A stretch of 64,000 nt of DNA from Weissella uvarum (GTDB lineage: Bacteria; Bacillota; Bacilli; Lactobacillales; Lactobacillaceae): the NCBI RefSeq assembly GCF_016908785.1, contig NZ_JAFBEO010000003.1, positions 182,144 to 246,143 of the forward strand, read 5' to 3'. The notes under the pieces are model-generated. The model searched no databases and was not told where the DNA came from. It worked only from the letters and a program-made list of their open reading frames with translations. Each line of letters opens with the position of its first letter. Position 1 is the first letter of the stretch. Shown in pieces: positions 35,255-45,029 of the stretch. Position numbers and translations under genes: made by a program.

Positions 35255-36166
35255 TTATTGGTTCGCACGTGGGAAAAACTTTCGATAATTTTCTTGAAGC
35301 GCTTGCGTGGTCACATGGGTATAAATTTGAGTCGTACTCAAACTACTGTGCCCCAGTAATTGCTGCACCGTTCTTAAATCAGCCCCATTGTTTAGCATAT
35401 CCGTCGCAAAGGTATGGCGAAACATGTGCGCCGTAACTTTTTGGGTCAACCCAGCTTTTTTGCCCAATTGCTTTAACAGATACTCAATGCCCCCTGGTGC
35501 TAAGGGTTTCCCATGTTGATTAAACAATAAATGGTTCGGCTGACTATCCGGCTTCATGAGTTGCGGCCGTCCATCACTGAGATACTGGTCTAAGGCGCGT
35601 TTGGCATAGCGACCATAGGGAACAATTCTTGTTTTATTTCCTTTACCAGTCACCGTAATTACCTGAGCTGCTTGATCAAACATATCTAATTCAAGTGAAG
35701 CCAACTCAGATACACGCATTCCCGTGCCATATAACAATTCCAAAACTAATTGATTTCGCTGACCTAAGGGACTATTGTCCTCTTGAGCCGTATCAAATAG
35801 TTGTGTCAATTCTTTTTCATAAAAATAGCGCGGCAAATGTTGCCCCGCTTTTTTTAATTGAATCCCAGCAAATGGATTATGGGAAACGGCATCATTTCGT
35901 TCCATAAATTCATAAAAAGAACGTAATGAACTTACCTTACGCGCAATCGTCCGTGTGCTATCACCACGCTCATAGAGTTCTGATAAGAACACCCGTACAT
36001 CTAACGCAGAAACTTGCGTTAAATCGACGGTTTGTGCATTCGGATCCGTCGCAGCTAAAAAGCGTACAAATTCATGAATATCAGAACGATAGGCTTTTTG
36101 TGTATCTTCAGAGTATTGACGTTCCACCCTTAAATAATCTAAAAATCGTTCAACATAATCCGTCAT
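35255..36166 (-). CDS. xerC: Tyrosine recombinase XerC
   Basis: A 303-residue tyrosine recombinase that resolves chromosome dimers at dif. The N-terminal SAM-like DNA-binding domain is followed by a catalytic domain with all active residues: Arg151, Lys175, His247, Arg250, His273 and nucleophile Tyr282. It lies two bases after topA, the conserved topA-xerC (codV) order of Firmicutes. XerC versus XerD is decided by this neighbourhood and not by sequence alone. Confidence 0.88.
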   Translation of the reverse strand: MTDYVERFLDYLRVERQYSEDTQKAYRSDIHEFVRFLAATDPNAQTVDLTQVSALDVRVFLSELYERGDSTRTIARKVSSLRSFYEFMERNDAVSHNPFAGIQLKKAGQHLPRYFYEKELTQLFDTAQEDNSPLGQRNQLVLELLYGTGMRVSELASLELDMFDQAAQVITVTGKGNKTRIVPYGRYAKRALDQYLSDGRPQLMKPDSQPNHLLFNQHGKPLAPGGIEYLLKQLGKKAGLTQKVTAHMFRHTFATDMLNNGADLRTVQQLLGHSSLSTTQIYTHVTTQALQENYRKFFPRANQ

Positions 36167-36168
36167 GA

Positions 36169-38334
36169 TTAAGCCTCGTCTGTCGTTGACTGGTCCGCTG
36201 AATCAGTTTTATCACTTGTTTCAGCTACTTTATCATCATCCTTCTTGGCATCTTCCGTTGCCTTTTTTGGCGTTGTACCATCAGGCAACGTATCCTTAGT
36301 TGGCTTGTCCCAGGTTACGAAATCACAATCTGGATAACGTGAACAGCCATAGAACGTCCGTCCACGACGTGTCTTCCGTTCAACAACTTGTCCCGTCTTA
36401 CACTTAGGACATGGCAAACCAATCTTTTCAACAATCGTTTCTGTATAACGACAATCAGGGAAACGTGAACATGCCTTAAACTTTCCGTAGCGACCGAGTT
36501 TAATTAAAATTGGGGCTCCACAGACTGGACAGTTTTCACCAGCTAATTCGTCCTTTAGAACGACTTTATCCATTTCGTTTTCAGCTGTTTCAAGCTCCTT
36601 TGAGAATGGTTGATAGAAATCATCTACAACCTTAACCCAATTTTTGTCGCCTTCTTCAACTTCATCCAGTTCATTTTCAACTTGCGCGGTAAACTTCACA
36701 TTAGTGATGTCTGGGAAATATTCTTCCATCGTCCCTTGGACTAGTTCACCAATTTCTGTTGGCACAAATTTCTTTGCGTCACGTTTGACATAAGCACGCT
36801 TTTGAATGGTTTCAATCGTTGCCGCATATGTTGATGGACGTCCAACCCCATTTTCTTCCAAAGCTTTGACTAAGGCCGCTTCAGTATAACGAGCAGGTGG
36901 TTGCGTAAAGTGCTGCTCTGGTGAAAGTTGCTCCATCGAAACAACATCGCCCACTGCTAATTCTGGTAACTTATTATCTTTTTCTTTAGCAGCTGGATAA
37001 GCTTTCGTGAATCCTTGGAACTTTGTCTTTGAACCATTAGCTCTAAATTGAACCTGATTCTGTTCAATGGTTACTGCCATAGTGTCCAAAACTTCAGGTG
37101 TCATTTGTGAGGCCACAAAGCGCGACCAAATTAATTGATACAGCTTAAATTGATCATTCGTTAGCTTATCTTTAATTGAAGCTGGTGTCCGGAACACAGA
37201 TGTTGGGCGAACTGCTTCGTGGGCATCTTGCGCCCCTTCTTGCGGCTTACCTTGGACCGGCTTACTAGCTGCATATTCTTCACCATATTCAGCATGAATA
37301 AAATGAGCAGCATCATTTTTAGCTACACTTGAAATTCGAGTTGAATCAGTACGCATATACGTAATTAACCCAACCGATCCCTCTTTACCACCTAAATTAA
37401 TACCTTCATACAACTGTTGCGCTGCCATCATTGTCTTTCGGGCACGGAAATTTAATTGATTATTGGCAGCCTGCTGTAGCGTGGAAGTTGTAAATGGTGG
37501 TTGTGGATTACGACGACGCTCTTTAGCTTCAACTTTCACAACATCAAAGTCGCCTTTCTGATCAAGGCGTCCAATCACATCCCTCACAGCAGGTTGGTCA
37601 GGCAAATTCGTCTTTTTGCCATCAATTCCCCAGAATTCAGCCTTGAATTTAGACCGGTTCTTTTTAAATTGTGTATCCAAAGTCCAATATTCTTCTGGTT
37701 GGAATTCTTGGATTTCGCGTTCACGATCAATAACTAAACCAAGCGCAATGGTTTGTACACGACCGGCTGATAGACCAGGTTTAACCTTTTTCCACAAAAT
37801 TGGTGAAATTGAATAACCCACTAATCGATCTAACACACGGCGAGCTTGTTGAGCATCAACCAAATTCATATCGATTTGACGTGGAGATTTAAAGGCTTCT
37901 TTCACAGCATCTTTGGTAATTTCATTAAAGACAACCCGGTTTTCACCTGATTCAACATCTAAATCTAAAATATTAGATAGATGCCAAGCAATTGCCTCTC
38001 CTTCACGGTCCGGGTCGGATGCCAGGTAAACATGTTTAGCTGCCTTAGCTTCTTTTTTTAGACCCTTAATAATATCGCCTTTCCCGCGAATATTAATGTA
38101 CTTGGGGGCATAATTATTTTCAATATCGACTCCCATTTGAGATTTTGGTAAATCACGAATGTGTCCGATACTTGCAACTACCTTATAATTACTTCCTAAA
38201 TATTTCTCAATCGTCTTGGCCTTTGAAGGTGACTCCACGATGACTAAGTTCTTTTTACGTTTAGTGGTCTTTTTTGTAGTTGCACGCTTGGTTTTGGTCT
38301 TTTTTGTAGTTTCAGGCATGTTGAGCGTGCTCAC
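36169..38334 (-). CDS. topA: DNA topoisomerase I
   Basis: A 721-residue type IA topoisomerase that relaxes negative supercoils. The TOPRIM domain carries [15 protein letters not shown] (32-46) and DPDREGE (107-113); the active-site tyrosine is Tyr326 in YMRTDSTR. Two four-cysteine zinc fingers lie near the C-terminus (CPVC.../CPKC...). A Lys/Thr-rich N-terminal tail precedes the TOPRIM domain and an acidic Lys/Asp tail ends the protein. The start may be GTG at 38334 or ATG at 38319; neither has a strong ribosome site. Confidence 0.94.
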   Translation of the reverse strand: MSTLNMPETTKKTKTKRATTKKTTKRKKNLVIVESPSKAKTIEKYLGSNYKVVASIGHIRDLPKSQMGVDIENNYAPKYINIRGKGDIIKGLKKEAKAAKHVYLASDPDREGEAIAWHLSNILDLDVESGENRVVFNEITKDAVKEAFKSPRQIDMNLVDAQQARRVLDRLVGYSISPILWKKVKPGLSAGRVQTIALGLVIDREREIQEFQPEEYWTLDTQFKKNRSKFKAEFWGIDGKKTNLPDQPAVRDVIGRLDQKGDFDVVKVEAKERRRNPQPPFTTSTLQQAANNQLNFRARKTMMAAQQLYEGINLGGKEGSVGLITYMRTDSTRISSVAKNDAAHFIHAEYGEEYAASKPVQGKPQEGAQDAHEAVRPTSVFRTPASIKDKLTNDQFKLYQLIWSRFVASQMTPEVLDTMAVTIEQNQVQFRANGSKTKFQGFTKAYPAAKEKDNKLPELAVGDVVSMEQLSPEQHFTQPPARYTEAALVKALEENGVGRPSTYAATIETIQKRAYVKRDAKKFVPTEIGELVQGTMEEYFPDITNVKFTAQVENELDEVEEGDKNWVKVVDDFYQPFSKELETAENEMDKVVLKDELAGENCPVCGAPILIKLGRYGKFKACSRFPDCRYTETIVEKIGLPCPKCKTGQVVERKTRRGRTFYGCSRYPDCDFVTWDKPTKDTLPDGTTPKKATEDAKKDDDKVAETSDKTDSADQSTTDEA

Positions 38335-38658
38335 TTTCTTTCTATATTAATAACTTTTTTCTGTCCAGATAAACTATACACTAGTTTTCTGAATAATGAG
38401 GCTTAAATTCCATTTTTTAATGAATGGTCAATAATTTATGCAAGCCTCTTATTTCATTTTTCTTTGTATAAAATTGTAAAACCAGCTGGTTTAATGCAGA
38501 TATGTCGCTTGAATTAACCTAACTACAGCTCATCTTAAAAACAACAGCTGAAAATTTGTATCTTACAGACTTTATATGATTGAATTGTACCACGTAATTG
38601 ACTGATGTAAATCTTTACGGCAAAAACTCTCAGACTAAAAGGTTAATTTAGGGTATAG
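38335..38658. other. Gene-free topA upstream region
   Basis: About 320 AT-rich bases with no supported gene. On the topA-sense strand a nested fold can form: GAGGCTT/AAGCCTC (38398-38404 with 38442-38448) enclosing CCATT/AATGG. A GGT/ACC-flanked AGCT palindrome lies near 38480. No clear sigma-A promoter for topA was found. Confidence 0.35.
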
Positions 38659-38690
38659 AAAAAGGTATTCATTTTACCTGAATACCTTTA
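38659..38690 (-). terminator. Terminator of the psiE island
   Basis: Stem AAAGGTATTCA/TGAATACCTTT with a 7-base loop and a T-run on the minus strand, just after the SnoaL-like gene. Confidence 0.8.
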
Positions 38691-38702
38691 TTGTATACAT
38701 TT

Positions 38703-39080
38703 TTATAAATCTTGATATGGTCGAGTATGCTCATGCTTAGAAGCGTACTCGGCTACGCGTTTGATTTTTCCATCACGAAAGTTAATGGCTGATAACCCAT
38801 CAAAAGCGATACGATCTTCATTTGTATGCGCTTCAAAATACCAAGTTACCATATATTCATCAGATGATACTTGCTGAATTTTTTCAATCTCCCACAAATC
38901 AACGACTTGAACGCTAACCTGATGTGCTACCCAATGTTGTAATTCTTCTAAGCCTTGATACATTGGCCCATACGACTCGATGTAACAGACATTCTCTGTA
39001 AAATAAACCGATAAGGGTCCAAAACAACGTGTCCGCCATGCATTGAACCACGCTTTAATTAACTGAATATCGCCTTGCAT
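38703..39080 (-). CDS. SnoaL/NTF2-like domain protein
   Basis: A 125-residue small alpha+beta-barrel protein. The pattern IKAWFNAWRTRCFGPLSVYF, then ENVCYIESYGP and VTWYFEAHTNEDRIAFDGL, fits SnoaL-like proteins of the NTF2 fold. Function unknown; relatives bind or isomerise small molecules. A TTG at 39101 would overlap the upstream membrane gene; the ATG at 39080 is chosen but has no strong ribosome site. Last gene of the psiE island. Confidence 0.65.
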   Translation of the reverse strand: MQGDIQLIKAWFNAWRTRCFGPLSVYFTENVCYIESYGPMYQGLEELQHWVAHQVSVQVVDLWEIEKIQQVSSDEYMVTWYFEAHTNEDRIAFDGLSAINFRDGKIKRVAEYASKHEHTRPYQDL

Positions 39081-39093
39081 AAAATGTACCAAA

Positions 39094-39615
39094 TTAATCA
39101 ATATGATGATCAGCTAAATAAATCTTCATCATCGCGATTGAAATCCAACTCACCAGCAAGATTGGCAAAATCACAATGTTTAAATCTCTGACACTAATCA
39201 CTTCAGACGAAATTCCAACACTGGTCGCTAAATGCATATTAGACTTTGAACTAATAAAGAATTGATAAATCGTAACAAACAATGTCATCCACTGAATATA
39301 ATATTCAACTTGTGTGATTGCTGGATCATGTGCACCCTTAAACATCTTTAGTGCACGCACCAAATAAAAATTTAAAATGCCGCCCATTGCCGTCACAATC
39401 ACACCAAAACTGAAAACAGTCATTGGAGTATGAAAAAGTTTAATCAAAAGCCCATAGCCTAATCCAATCGCAATTGCCAAAGAAATGGTTCCTAGCGTGC
39501 ATAGAATTAAAAAGTAAAAACTAGCTTTAATAAATAAGAAACGATCATTGTTACGACCACTGACAAACCCAATTAGTAAGTACAATAACATAATCAAAAT
39601 GATATCAATCAACAT
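39094..39615 (-). CDS. Uncharacterised membrane protein
   Basis: A 173-residue protein with about five membrane segments and no motif that I recognise. It ends DHHID. It lies between psiE (54 bases upstream) and the SnoaL-like gene (overlapping or adjacent). The group probably forms one transcript from the promoter at 40117. Its function is not known. Confidence 0.6.
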   Translation of the reverse strand: MLIDIILIMLLYLLIGFVSGRNNDRFLFIKASFYFLILCTLGTISLAIAIGLGYGLLIKLFHTPMTVFSFGVIVTAMGGILNFYLVRALKMFKGAHDPAITQVEYYIQWMTLFVTIYQFFISSKSNMHLATSVGISSEVISVRDLNIVILPILLVSWISIAMMKIYLADHHID

Positions 39616-39669
39616 GACATATACCTCACACCCTACCTACTCATTTGAAATTTAGCAAAATTTCATTGC

Positions 39670-40080
39670 TTAATGTTCTTGAACGGAAGTATTGCTCTTC
39701 TTAAACAAAATAATGGCAATCACCAGAATTAAAATTGCGCCCGTCAAAATCAATGTCTTCATCGCATCATCATGGTAAACCAAGATGGCACGGATAATTG
39801 CTGTAACAGCAACATATAAATAATCTTCAAAATGAATGTTTGCATTGTTGGAGAAGAAATCTTTAATAATCACCAGAAATTCTAAACATAGAAATGCTGA
39901 CAAAATGTTCTCTGAAACATCGGTGAATTCCGTCTGTGCCCCACTTTGAAATAATGGCACAATTAATTCATATAAACTCAATGCAAAATATCCAGCAATC
40001 ACTAAACCAAATACCAACATAAAGAGTGTGATTAACCAATCGAACACCTTCGAAATACTTTTAAAACCTTTTGAATTCAT
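39670..40080 (-). CDS. psiE: PsiE family protein
   Basis: A 136-residue membrane protein with four segments, matching the PsiE (phosphate-starvation-inducible E) family. Features are the outside loop DVSENILSAFLCLEFLVIIKDFF and the conserved HFEDYLYVAVTAIIRAILVY. The biochemical role is unknown even in E. coli. Two small membrane or soluble genes follow. The group is inserted between dprA and topA, which are usually adjacent. Confidence 0.82.
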   Translation of the reverse strand: MNSKGFKSISKVFDWLITLFMLVFGLVIAGYFALSLYELIVPLFQSGAQTEFTDVSENILSAFLCLEFLVIIKDFFSNNANIHFEDYLYVAVTAIIRAILVYHDDAMKTLILTGAILILVIAIILFKKSNTSVQEH

Positions 40081-40116
40081 GTTTCCTGCCTTTCAACTGA
40101 CTAAATCTATTACTAA

Positions 40117-40145
40117 AGTATACTGGAATTAGTTAACTTAAACAA
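40117..40145 (-). promoter_or_regulatory. Promoter of the psiE island
   Basis: TTGTTT (40140-40145) and TATACT (40117-40122) with a 17-base spacer on the minus strand, directly after the dprA stop. It makes the island an independent transcription unit. Confidence 0.65.
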
Positions 40146-40152
40146 ATGGCGC

Positions 40153-41004
40153 TCACTTGCGTCCATTCAAAATATTCTGGGCAGCTGACAAATAATTTGC
40201 TCCATCATCCAATAGCACCTGGTTACCAGCAAAAGCTTCACCGGATTTTAAAGGTGGCACGACCCAAACTTCACGATTTTCATCCACTGCAATTTGTGCC
40301 GAAACCATCGAGCCTGATTTCACACTGGCCTGACTTATCACCACATCAGACGAAAGTCCCACAATAATCCGATTCCGTTCGGGAAAATGCCATTTTTTCG
40401 GTCCAACCCAAGGGATATACTCCGTCAGGACCAAACCATTTAGACCAATGGCCTCTTGCAACCAAGCATTTTCTTTTGGATAGGCAAAGTTTAACCCTGT
40501 TCCTAAGACGGCAATCGTCTGTCCATGATGCTCCAAAGTCAATTCGTGGATTAGAGCATCGACGCCGCGGGCATTGCCTGAAACAAGCACGTAGTTTGAT
40601 CGACACCACTCTGGAACCCATGCCTGTAATAATTCCTTCGTTTCCTGACAAATTTGGCGACTGCCCACAACAGCTAATTTTGGAGATGCTAACAGTGCTA
40701 TATTGCCTCGATAAAACAGCACTAACGGTGGCTGAGCCAACTGTTTTAATGCATTTGGATACACTACATCCAGAATCGTTATTACAGAGCAATTTTTCAA
40801 CGCTTCTAAGCGTTGCTGCCAAATAAGCTCCTGGTACCAACAACTAATTTGTTGTTTTAAATAGACGGGCCAAGACATTTCATACAAAAAAGCTAAATTA
40901 CAAGTAAACATTTGCTTGGCAACAGCCCATTGCCACACCGCCCAACGCTTCTGGCAATTTAAATGCGGTATTAACATTAACCATAATAAAAAAATACGTT
41001 GCAT
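40153..41004 (-). CDS. dprA: DNA processing protein DprA
   Basis: A 283-residue DprA/Smf protein that loads RecA on incoming single-stranded DNA during transformation. The Rossmann-like domain has AVVGSRQI, VSGNARGVDALIHE, TIAVLGTGLNFAYP and FPERNRIIVGLS. The ATG at 41004 has GGGG seven bases upstream. It follows rnhB, in the common rnhB-dprA order. Its presence suggests competence potential but does not prove it. Confidence 0.92.
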   Translation of the reverse strand: MQRIFLLWLMLIPHLNCQKRWAVWQWAVAKQMFTCNLAFLYEMSWPVYLKQQISCWYQELIWQQRLEALKNCSVITILDVVYPNALKQLAQPPLVLFYRGNIALLASPKLAVVGSRQICQETKELLQAWVPEWCRSNYVLVSGNARGVDALIHELTLEHHGQTIAVLGTGLNFAYPKENAWLQEAIGLNGLVLTEYIPWVGPKKWHFPERNRIIVGLSSDVVISQASVKSGSMVSAQIAVDENREVWVVPPLKSGEAFAGNQVLLDDGANYLSAAQNILNGRK

Positions 41005-41050
41005 CACGAAGTCCCCTTTCATGAAAGAGACGGTGAAACCACGTATTTTT

Positions 41051-41815
41051 TTATTTTTGATATTTTTTCACAGGCGCAAAGCTTTTTCGGTGAATTGGAC
41101 TAGGGCCTAGTTTTTCCAAGCCCGCCAAATGGGCTTTCGTTCCATAACCCGCATTCTGAGCAAAACCATATCCTGGATATTGTTCATCATACTGCTGCAT
41201 CAATTCATCACGATAATTTTTGGCTAAAATCGATGCCGCACCAATGCTAATACTGCGATCATCACCTTTAATTAATTTTTCTTGTGGTAAATCTAAATCA
41301 ACTGTCATCGCATCAATCAAAAGCTCGTCGACTGGCTCTTTTAATTGCAACACCGCTTGTTTCATCGCCATGCGGCTAGCCTCATAAATATTAACGCGAT
41401 CAATTTCCGCCGCATCCACTACACCAAATGCGTAGTCGACCACCTCAGCCTTAATTTGTGCATCTAAAGCTTGCCGCTTCTTTTCAGATAATTGTTTCGA
41501 ATCGTGTACTGCTAGCAAATCAAAATTTTCATCAATCACAACTGCTCCAGCAACCACAGGTCCAGCTAATGGGCCACGACCCACTTCGTCTAGACCTGCG
41601 ACGACCAGTCCTTGTTGCCAAGCAGCTTGTTCAAATTGTAATCTTGCTTGAAAAGCTGCTTGCTGAGCAACTAATTTGTCCTGCTTACGCTGATACTGGG
41701 CCATTAATTTTTGTACTCCAACTCGTTGATCAGCTTGCCATCGCGTTAATTGCTCTGAACTAGGTTGATTAGCTAAAGCTACTTTAATCGCACTTATGGA
41801 TTCATCATTCGCCAT
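41051..41815 (-). CDS. rnhB: Ribonuclease HII
   Basis: A 254-residue endonuclease that cuts RNA in RNA-DNA hybrids and removes misinserted ribonucleotides. The type 2 signature AGLDEVGRGPLAGPVVAGAV lies in the middle, with LIDAMTVDL and SIGAASILAK following. The ATG at 41815 overlaps the end of rbgA by 11 bases and gives the usual family length; an upstream start would add 13 unlikely residues. Confidence 0.93.
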   Translation of the reverse strand: MANDESISAIKVALANQPSSEQLTRWQADQRVGVQKLMAQYQRKQDKLVAQQAAFQARLQFEQAAWQQGLVVAGLDEVGRGPLAGPVVAGAVVIDENFDLLAVHDSKQLSEKKRQALDAQIKAEVVDYAFGVVDAAEIDRVNIYEASRMAMKQAVLQLKEPVDELLIDAMTVDLDLPQEKLIKGDDRSISIGAASILAKNYRDELMQQYDEQYPGYGFAQNAGYGTKAHLAGLEKLGPSPIHRKSFAPVKKYQK

Positions 41816-42683
41816 CACTAACGACTTCTCCAATGTGATCTGCTGGCGTTTCAAGGGTATAGTTACCCAATTTGCCCCGTCGTAAATCTAACAACATCCG
41901 TTCAGCAGCTCGGTCATAATCATCCTTGAAACCGAGCTTTTGTGTAATCGCTAATAAGACATCCACATCGCTCATTGTTTCAAAACTATCTTCTGCAAGA
42001 TGATAACGCTCAATAATTGCTTGTGGGTTATAATCACGCATAAAACTCAACAAACTTAAAGCAATATCATCATTATTAATCAATTGATCTTTAATCGCAC
42101 CGGTCAGGGCCAAATGGGTCCCAACCCGCTGATCTTCAAACTTTGGCCAAAGTACCCCAGGTGTATCTAGTAATTCCAGATTCGTTGGTGTTTTTAACCA
42201 CTGCAATTTCTTCGTTACACCAGGCCGGTCACCAGTCACCGCCACGTTTTTGGTCACCAAATGATTCAACAAAGTTGATTTCCCCACATTTGGAATGCCA
42301 GCAACTAAAGCACGAATTGCTTTATCTTTAACCCCTTTTTCGGCCAAATTTGCCCATTTGTCCGCTAAAACATCCCGAGCAGCTTTAGTAATCAGCTGGG
42401 GGGTTTTATGATTCCGAGTATCTAGCGCAATGACTGCCAAGCCTTGATCTTTAAAATATTGCACCCATTCCTTTGTCCGAGCGGGGTCCGCCAAATCAGT
42501 CTTAGTTAAGACGAATAAGCGTGGTTTGTCACCCAAAACCTCATCCAATTCCGGATTTCGAGATGATGCGGGAATACGTGCGTCAACCAACTCAAAAACA
42601 ATATCTACATATTTCAGATTCTCGCGCATTAAGCGAAAAGCTTTTGCCATATGGCCTGGGTACCATTGAATAATTTGTGCCAT
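41805..42683 (-). CDS. rbgA: Ribosome biogenesis GTPase RbgA (YlqF)
   Basis: A 292-residue circularly permuted GTPase for late 50S subunit assembly. The permuted order is visible: G4 LTKTDLAD near residue 58 comes before G1 GIPNVGKSTLL near 128 and G3 LDTPGVLWP. The N-terminal IQWYPGHMAKA is diagnostic. It starts the rbgA-rnhB-dprA group, about 12 bases after yozE. Confidence 0.94.
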   Translation of the reverse strand: MAQIIQWYPGHMAKAFRLMRENLKYVDIVFELVDARIPASSRNPELDEVLGDKPRLFVLTKTDLADPARTKEWVQYFKDQGLAVIALDTRNHKTPQLITKAARDVLADKWANLAEKGVKDKAIRALVAGIPNVGKSTLLNHLVTKNVAVTGDRPGVTKKLQWLKTPTNLELLDTPGVLWPKFEDQRVGTHLALTGAIKDQLINNDDIALSLLSFMRDYNPQAIIERYHLAEDSFETMSDVDVLLAITQKLGFKDDYDRAAERMLLDLRRGKLGNYTLETPADHIGEVVSDGE

Positions 42684-42695
42684 TAAGCGCCTCCT

Positions 42696-42920
42696 TTAGC
42701 CTGCATCTGCTGCAAGGTACATTTCCCATGCTTCATCAAAGGTAGTCACCGTATGCAGATAGTTGGCGTTTTCTTCTAAGTATCGTGAAATTTCATCGAA
42801 GTCTTCACTTTGCTTTGGAAATTGTTGATCGTGAAAAGCTCCGTTAGCAAAGGTCTGGACATCATTGGCCGCACCGGGATTCCGTTGTGTCATCAGCCAA
42901 TTATAAAATGAACGTCGCAT
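42696..42920 (-). CDS. YozE family protein (UPF0346)
   Basis: A 74-residue protein of the YozE SAM-like fold. The N-terminus RRSFYNWLMTQRNP and the middle FPKQSEDFDEISRYLE are typical of the family. The function is unknown. It lies directly ahead of rbgA. Confidence 0.85.
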   Translation of the reverse strand: MRRSFYNWLMTQRNPGAANDVQTFANGAFHDQQFPKQSEDFDEISRYLEENANYLHTVTTFDEAWEMYLAADAG

Positions 42921-43004
42921 CCGTCAGTCCTCTTCTTTCCTAGTTCTTTTAATATTGGTCTATTCTACCATAAATTAGCTTGTTTTCATGAATAACTCGC
43001 ATGC

Positions 43005-43034
43005 AAAAAAGCAACCAATTCAATTGGTTGCTTT
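43005..43034 (-). terminator. Terminator after the first degV gene
   Basis: Palindrome AAGCAACCAATT/AATTGGTTGCTT with a T-run on the minus strand, a few bases past the degV stop. Confidence 0.8.
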
Positions 43035-43039
43035 GTCGC

Positions 43040-43888
43040 TTAATTATATTCGATACTAATTCCCATCGCATTTGGACCAGTATGTGTAGCCACAGTTGGT
43101 GACGTTTCATAGATATGGTATTCTGCATCCGGGAAAATTTCTTTAATTTCATCTGATAGCGCTTGGGTCTTTTCTGGAATCCCAACATGCGCAATATCGA
43201 CACGCTTCACACCATTTGGTGCTTGCTTCATTTTTTCAATAATGCTGTCAATATACTTACGGATTGCCTTTGATCCGCGGCCCTTAACTTCAACTTCAAT
43301 ATCACCCTTAACGACGTGCGCACCAACTTGAATATTCATCAACCCAGCCACAAAGCCTGCCGTCTTTGACAAACGGCCGCCTTTAACCAAATTATCTAGC
43401 TCTGCCACAGTCAAATACAAGTCAGTCTTATCATGTGTTTCTTGAACCTTTTGTAAGACTTCTTCCTTGCTGGCACCAGCTTGAGCTGCCTCAGCTGCCG
43501 CCAAAACTTGGAATGCCTCAGAACGATCAATAAAATCAGAATCAATCACTGTTACATCCGCATTAACCATCATAGCAGCTTGCTTAGCCGCATCAACAGT
43601 CCCAGATAGTCCTGATGTCAAATGAATTGAAATAATTGATGTTGCACCTTCATTTGCCAACTTCTCATATGCTTCAGTGAAAACACCCAAAGCAGGTTGT
43701 GATGTCGTTGGTAAGTTTTCAGCATCCGCCATCTTTTGAACAAATTCATCACGTCCAATTGTCACACCATCTTGATAAACTGTACCGTCAACCATTACCG
43801 TTAACGGAATAATTGTAATATCATACTTTTCAGCTTCTTCAGGGCTAATTAGCGCTGTTGAATCTGTAACAATTTTAACTTGTGCCAT
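43040..43888 (-). CDS. DegV family fatty-acid-binding protein (copy A)
   Basis: A 282-residue DegV-domain protein. Marks are IVTDSTALISPEEA at the N-terminus, LPTTSQPALGVF, SIHLTSGLSGTV and the ligand-pocket TVAELDNLVKGGRLSKTAG. Family members bind fatty acids, and some (FakB) present them to the kinase FakA. The next gene upstream encodes a paralogue, so two ligand preferences are possible. No fakA is nearby. Confidence 0.88.
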   Translation of the reverse strand: MAQVKIVTDSTALISPEEAEKYDITIIPLTVMVDGTVYQDGVTIGRDEFVQKMADAENLPTTSQPALGVFTEAYEKLANEGATSIISIHLTSGLSGTVDAAKQAAMMVNADVTVIDSDFIDRSEAFQVLAAAEAAQAGASKEEVLQKVQETHDKTDLYLTVAELDNLVKGGRLSKTAGFVAGLMNIQVGAHVVKGDIEVEVKGRGSKAIRKYIDSIIEKMKQAPNGVKRVDIAHVGIPEKTQALSDEIKEIFPDAEYHIYETSPTVATHTGPNAMGISIEYN

Positions 43889-43960
43889 GTTTAATTCCTC
43901 TCAAAATTCAATGCGATAGTTTTATTATTGCACGTCAATCACTGACAAGCAACAGGTAGG

Positions 43961-44827
43961 CTATACTGATGCTGGATCACGCATCCAACCAAGTGCAAGT
44001 GCCCCCGCTCCTAAATGCGTACCAATTACGGGACCAAAATAGCTCAATTCAAAGTCAACATTGGGGAACTTCTCAGCCAGTTCTTCAAGCCACTTTTGTC
44101 CATCAGCTTCATTATTTGAATAAATAACCAACGCCTTGATTGGATAGTCAGCTTGCTCGACTGCATCAGCAAACAGACTTTCCGTCCGAGCCAAGGCCTT
44201 CTTCATTGACCGAACCTTCTCAAAAGGCACAATGTAATTTGTTTGATTATCAAATGTCAAAATTGGTTTAACCTTCAACATTGACCCTAAAAAGGCCGAA
44301 GCATTTGATAAGCGTCCACCACGTGCCAAATTTTGCAAATCATCGACAACAAAATATTCATCGATGGTTGCGCTTAACTCGTCCAAGACATGGGTAATTT
44401 CATCCACTGAAGCCCCTGATCGTGCCATTTGAGCCGCTTTAAGAACTAAAAGCCCCATAATGCGTACGGTTAACTTTGAGTCATATGCGTGGACGGTAAA
44501 ACCATCAACAGCATCCTTCAGTCCAGCGACTGTTTTTACAGCGCCCGAGATTGTCTCTGATAAATTAATCACTAGAGCTTCATCGTAACCGGCTGCCTTT
44601 AAACGTTCAAATGTCGTAATCCATTCGCCCACAGCTGGTTGCGAAGTCGTCGGAAACGTTTCAGCAGCTGCCAATTGTTCATAAAAGCCTTCCGGATGAA
44701 TATCCACCCCTTCTTGGTATTCACGACCATCCATAATGACGGGAATTGGTACCACTGTAATTTGATTTTCTTCAGCCTCTTCTGGGCTAAGATAAGCAGT
44801 CGAATCTGTAACAATTGCTAATGTCAT
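43961..44827 (-). CDS. DegV family fatty-acid-binding protein (copy B)
   Basis: A 288-residue paralogue of the downstream gene, with the same landmarks (IVTDSTAYLSPEEAEEN, FPTTSQPAVGEW, NLSETISGAV, VVDDLQNLARGGRLSNASA). It has several substitutions in the pocket segments, consistent with a different fatty-acid preference. It is 72 bases upstream of copy A, on the same strand. The tandem arrangement looks like an old duplication. Confidence 0.88.
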   Translation of the reverse strand: MTLAIVTDSTAYLSPEEAEENQITVVPIPVIMDGREYQEGVDIHPEGFYEQLAAAETFPTTSQPAVGEWITTFERLKAAGYDEALVINLSETISGAVKTVAGLKDAVDGFTVHAYDSKLTVRIMGLLVLKAAQMARSGASVDEITHVLDELSATIDEYFVVDDLQNLARGGRLSNASAFLGSMLKVKPILTFDNQTNYIVPFEKVRSMKKALARTESLFADAVEQADYPIKALVIYSNNEADGQKWLEELAEKFPNVDFELSYFGPVIGTHLGAGALALGWMRDPASV

Positions 44828-44986
44828 TCATTTCCTCCTTCACCTTGTAATTTGAATAATTGCTAATAAATAGAAAGTCATAAAATAAAGACTTACACAT
44901 TTTAGCATACCCCCGTACAAGAATCAGGTCTTAAATCAATAATCGTGTGATTTCGCACCAAATCTGAACTTTGTCCAATGGTAAGA

Positions 44987-45027
44987 CAAAAAAACTCTGA
45001 CAAAGCATACCGCCCGCCAGAGTTTTT
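44987..45027 (-). terminator. Terminator of the MarR gene at 45030
   Basis: Stem AAAAACTCTG/CAGAGTTTTT with an 18-base loop holding a GC-rich part; T-run on the minus strand. Confidence 0.7.
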
Positions 45028-45029
45028 TC

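Noticed and set aside
40346..40843. A 165-residue frame overlapping dprA on the same strand
   Set aside because: It is the shifted frame of dprA, rich in Cys and Ser, without a ribosome site; dprA itself is intact.
44940..44965. Hairpin GTGTGATTTCGCAC near the degV/marR gap
   Set aside because: Short stem with no T-run and beside a better terminator; no role could be supported.
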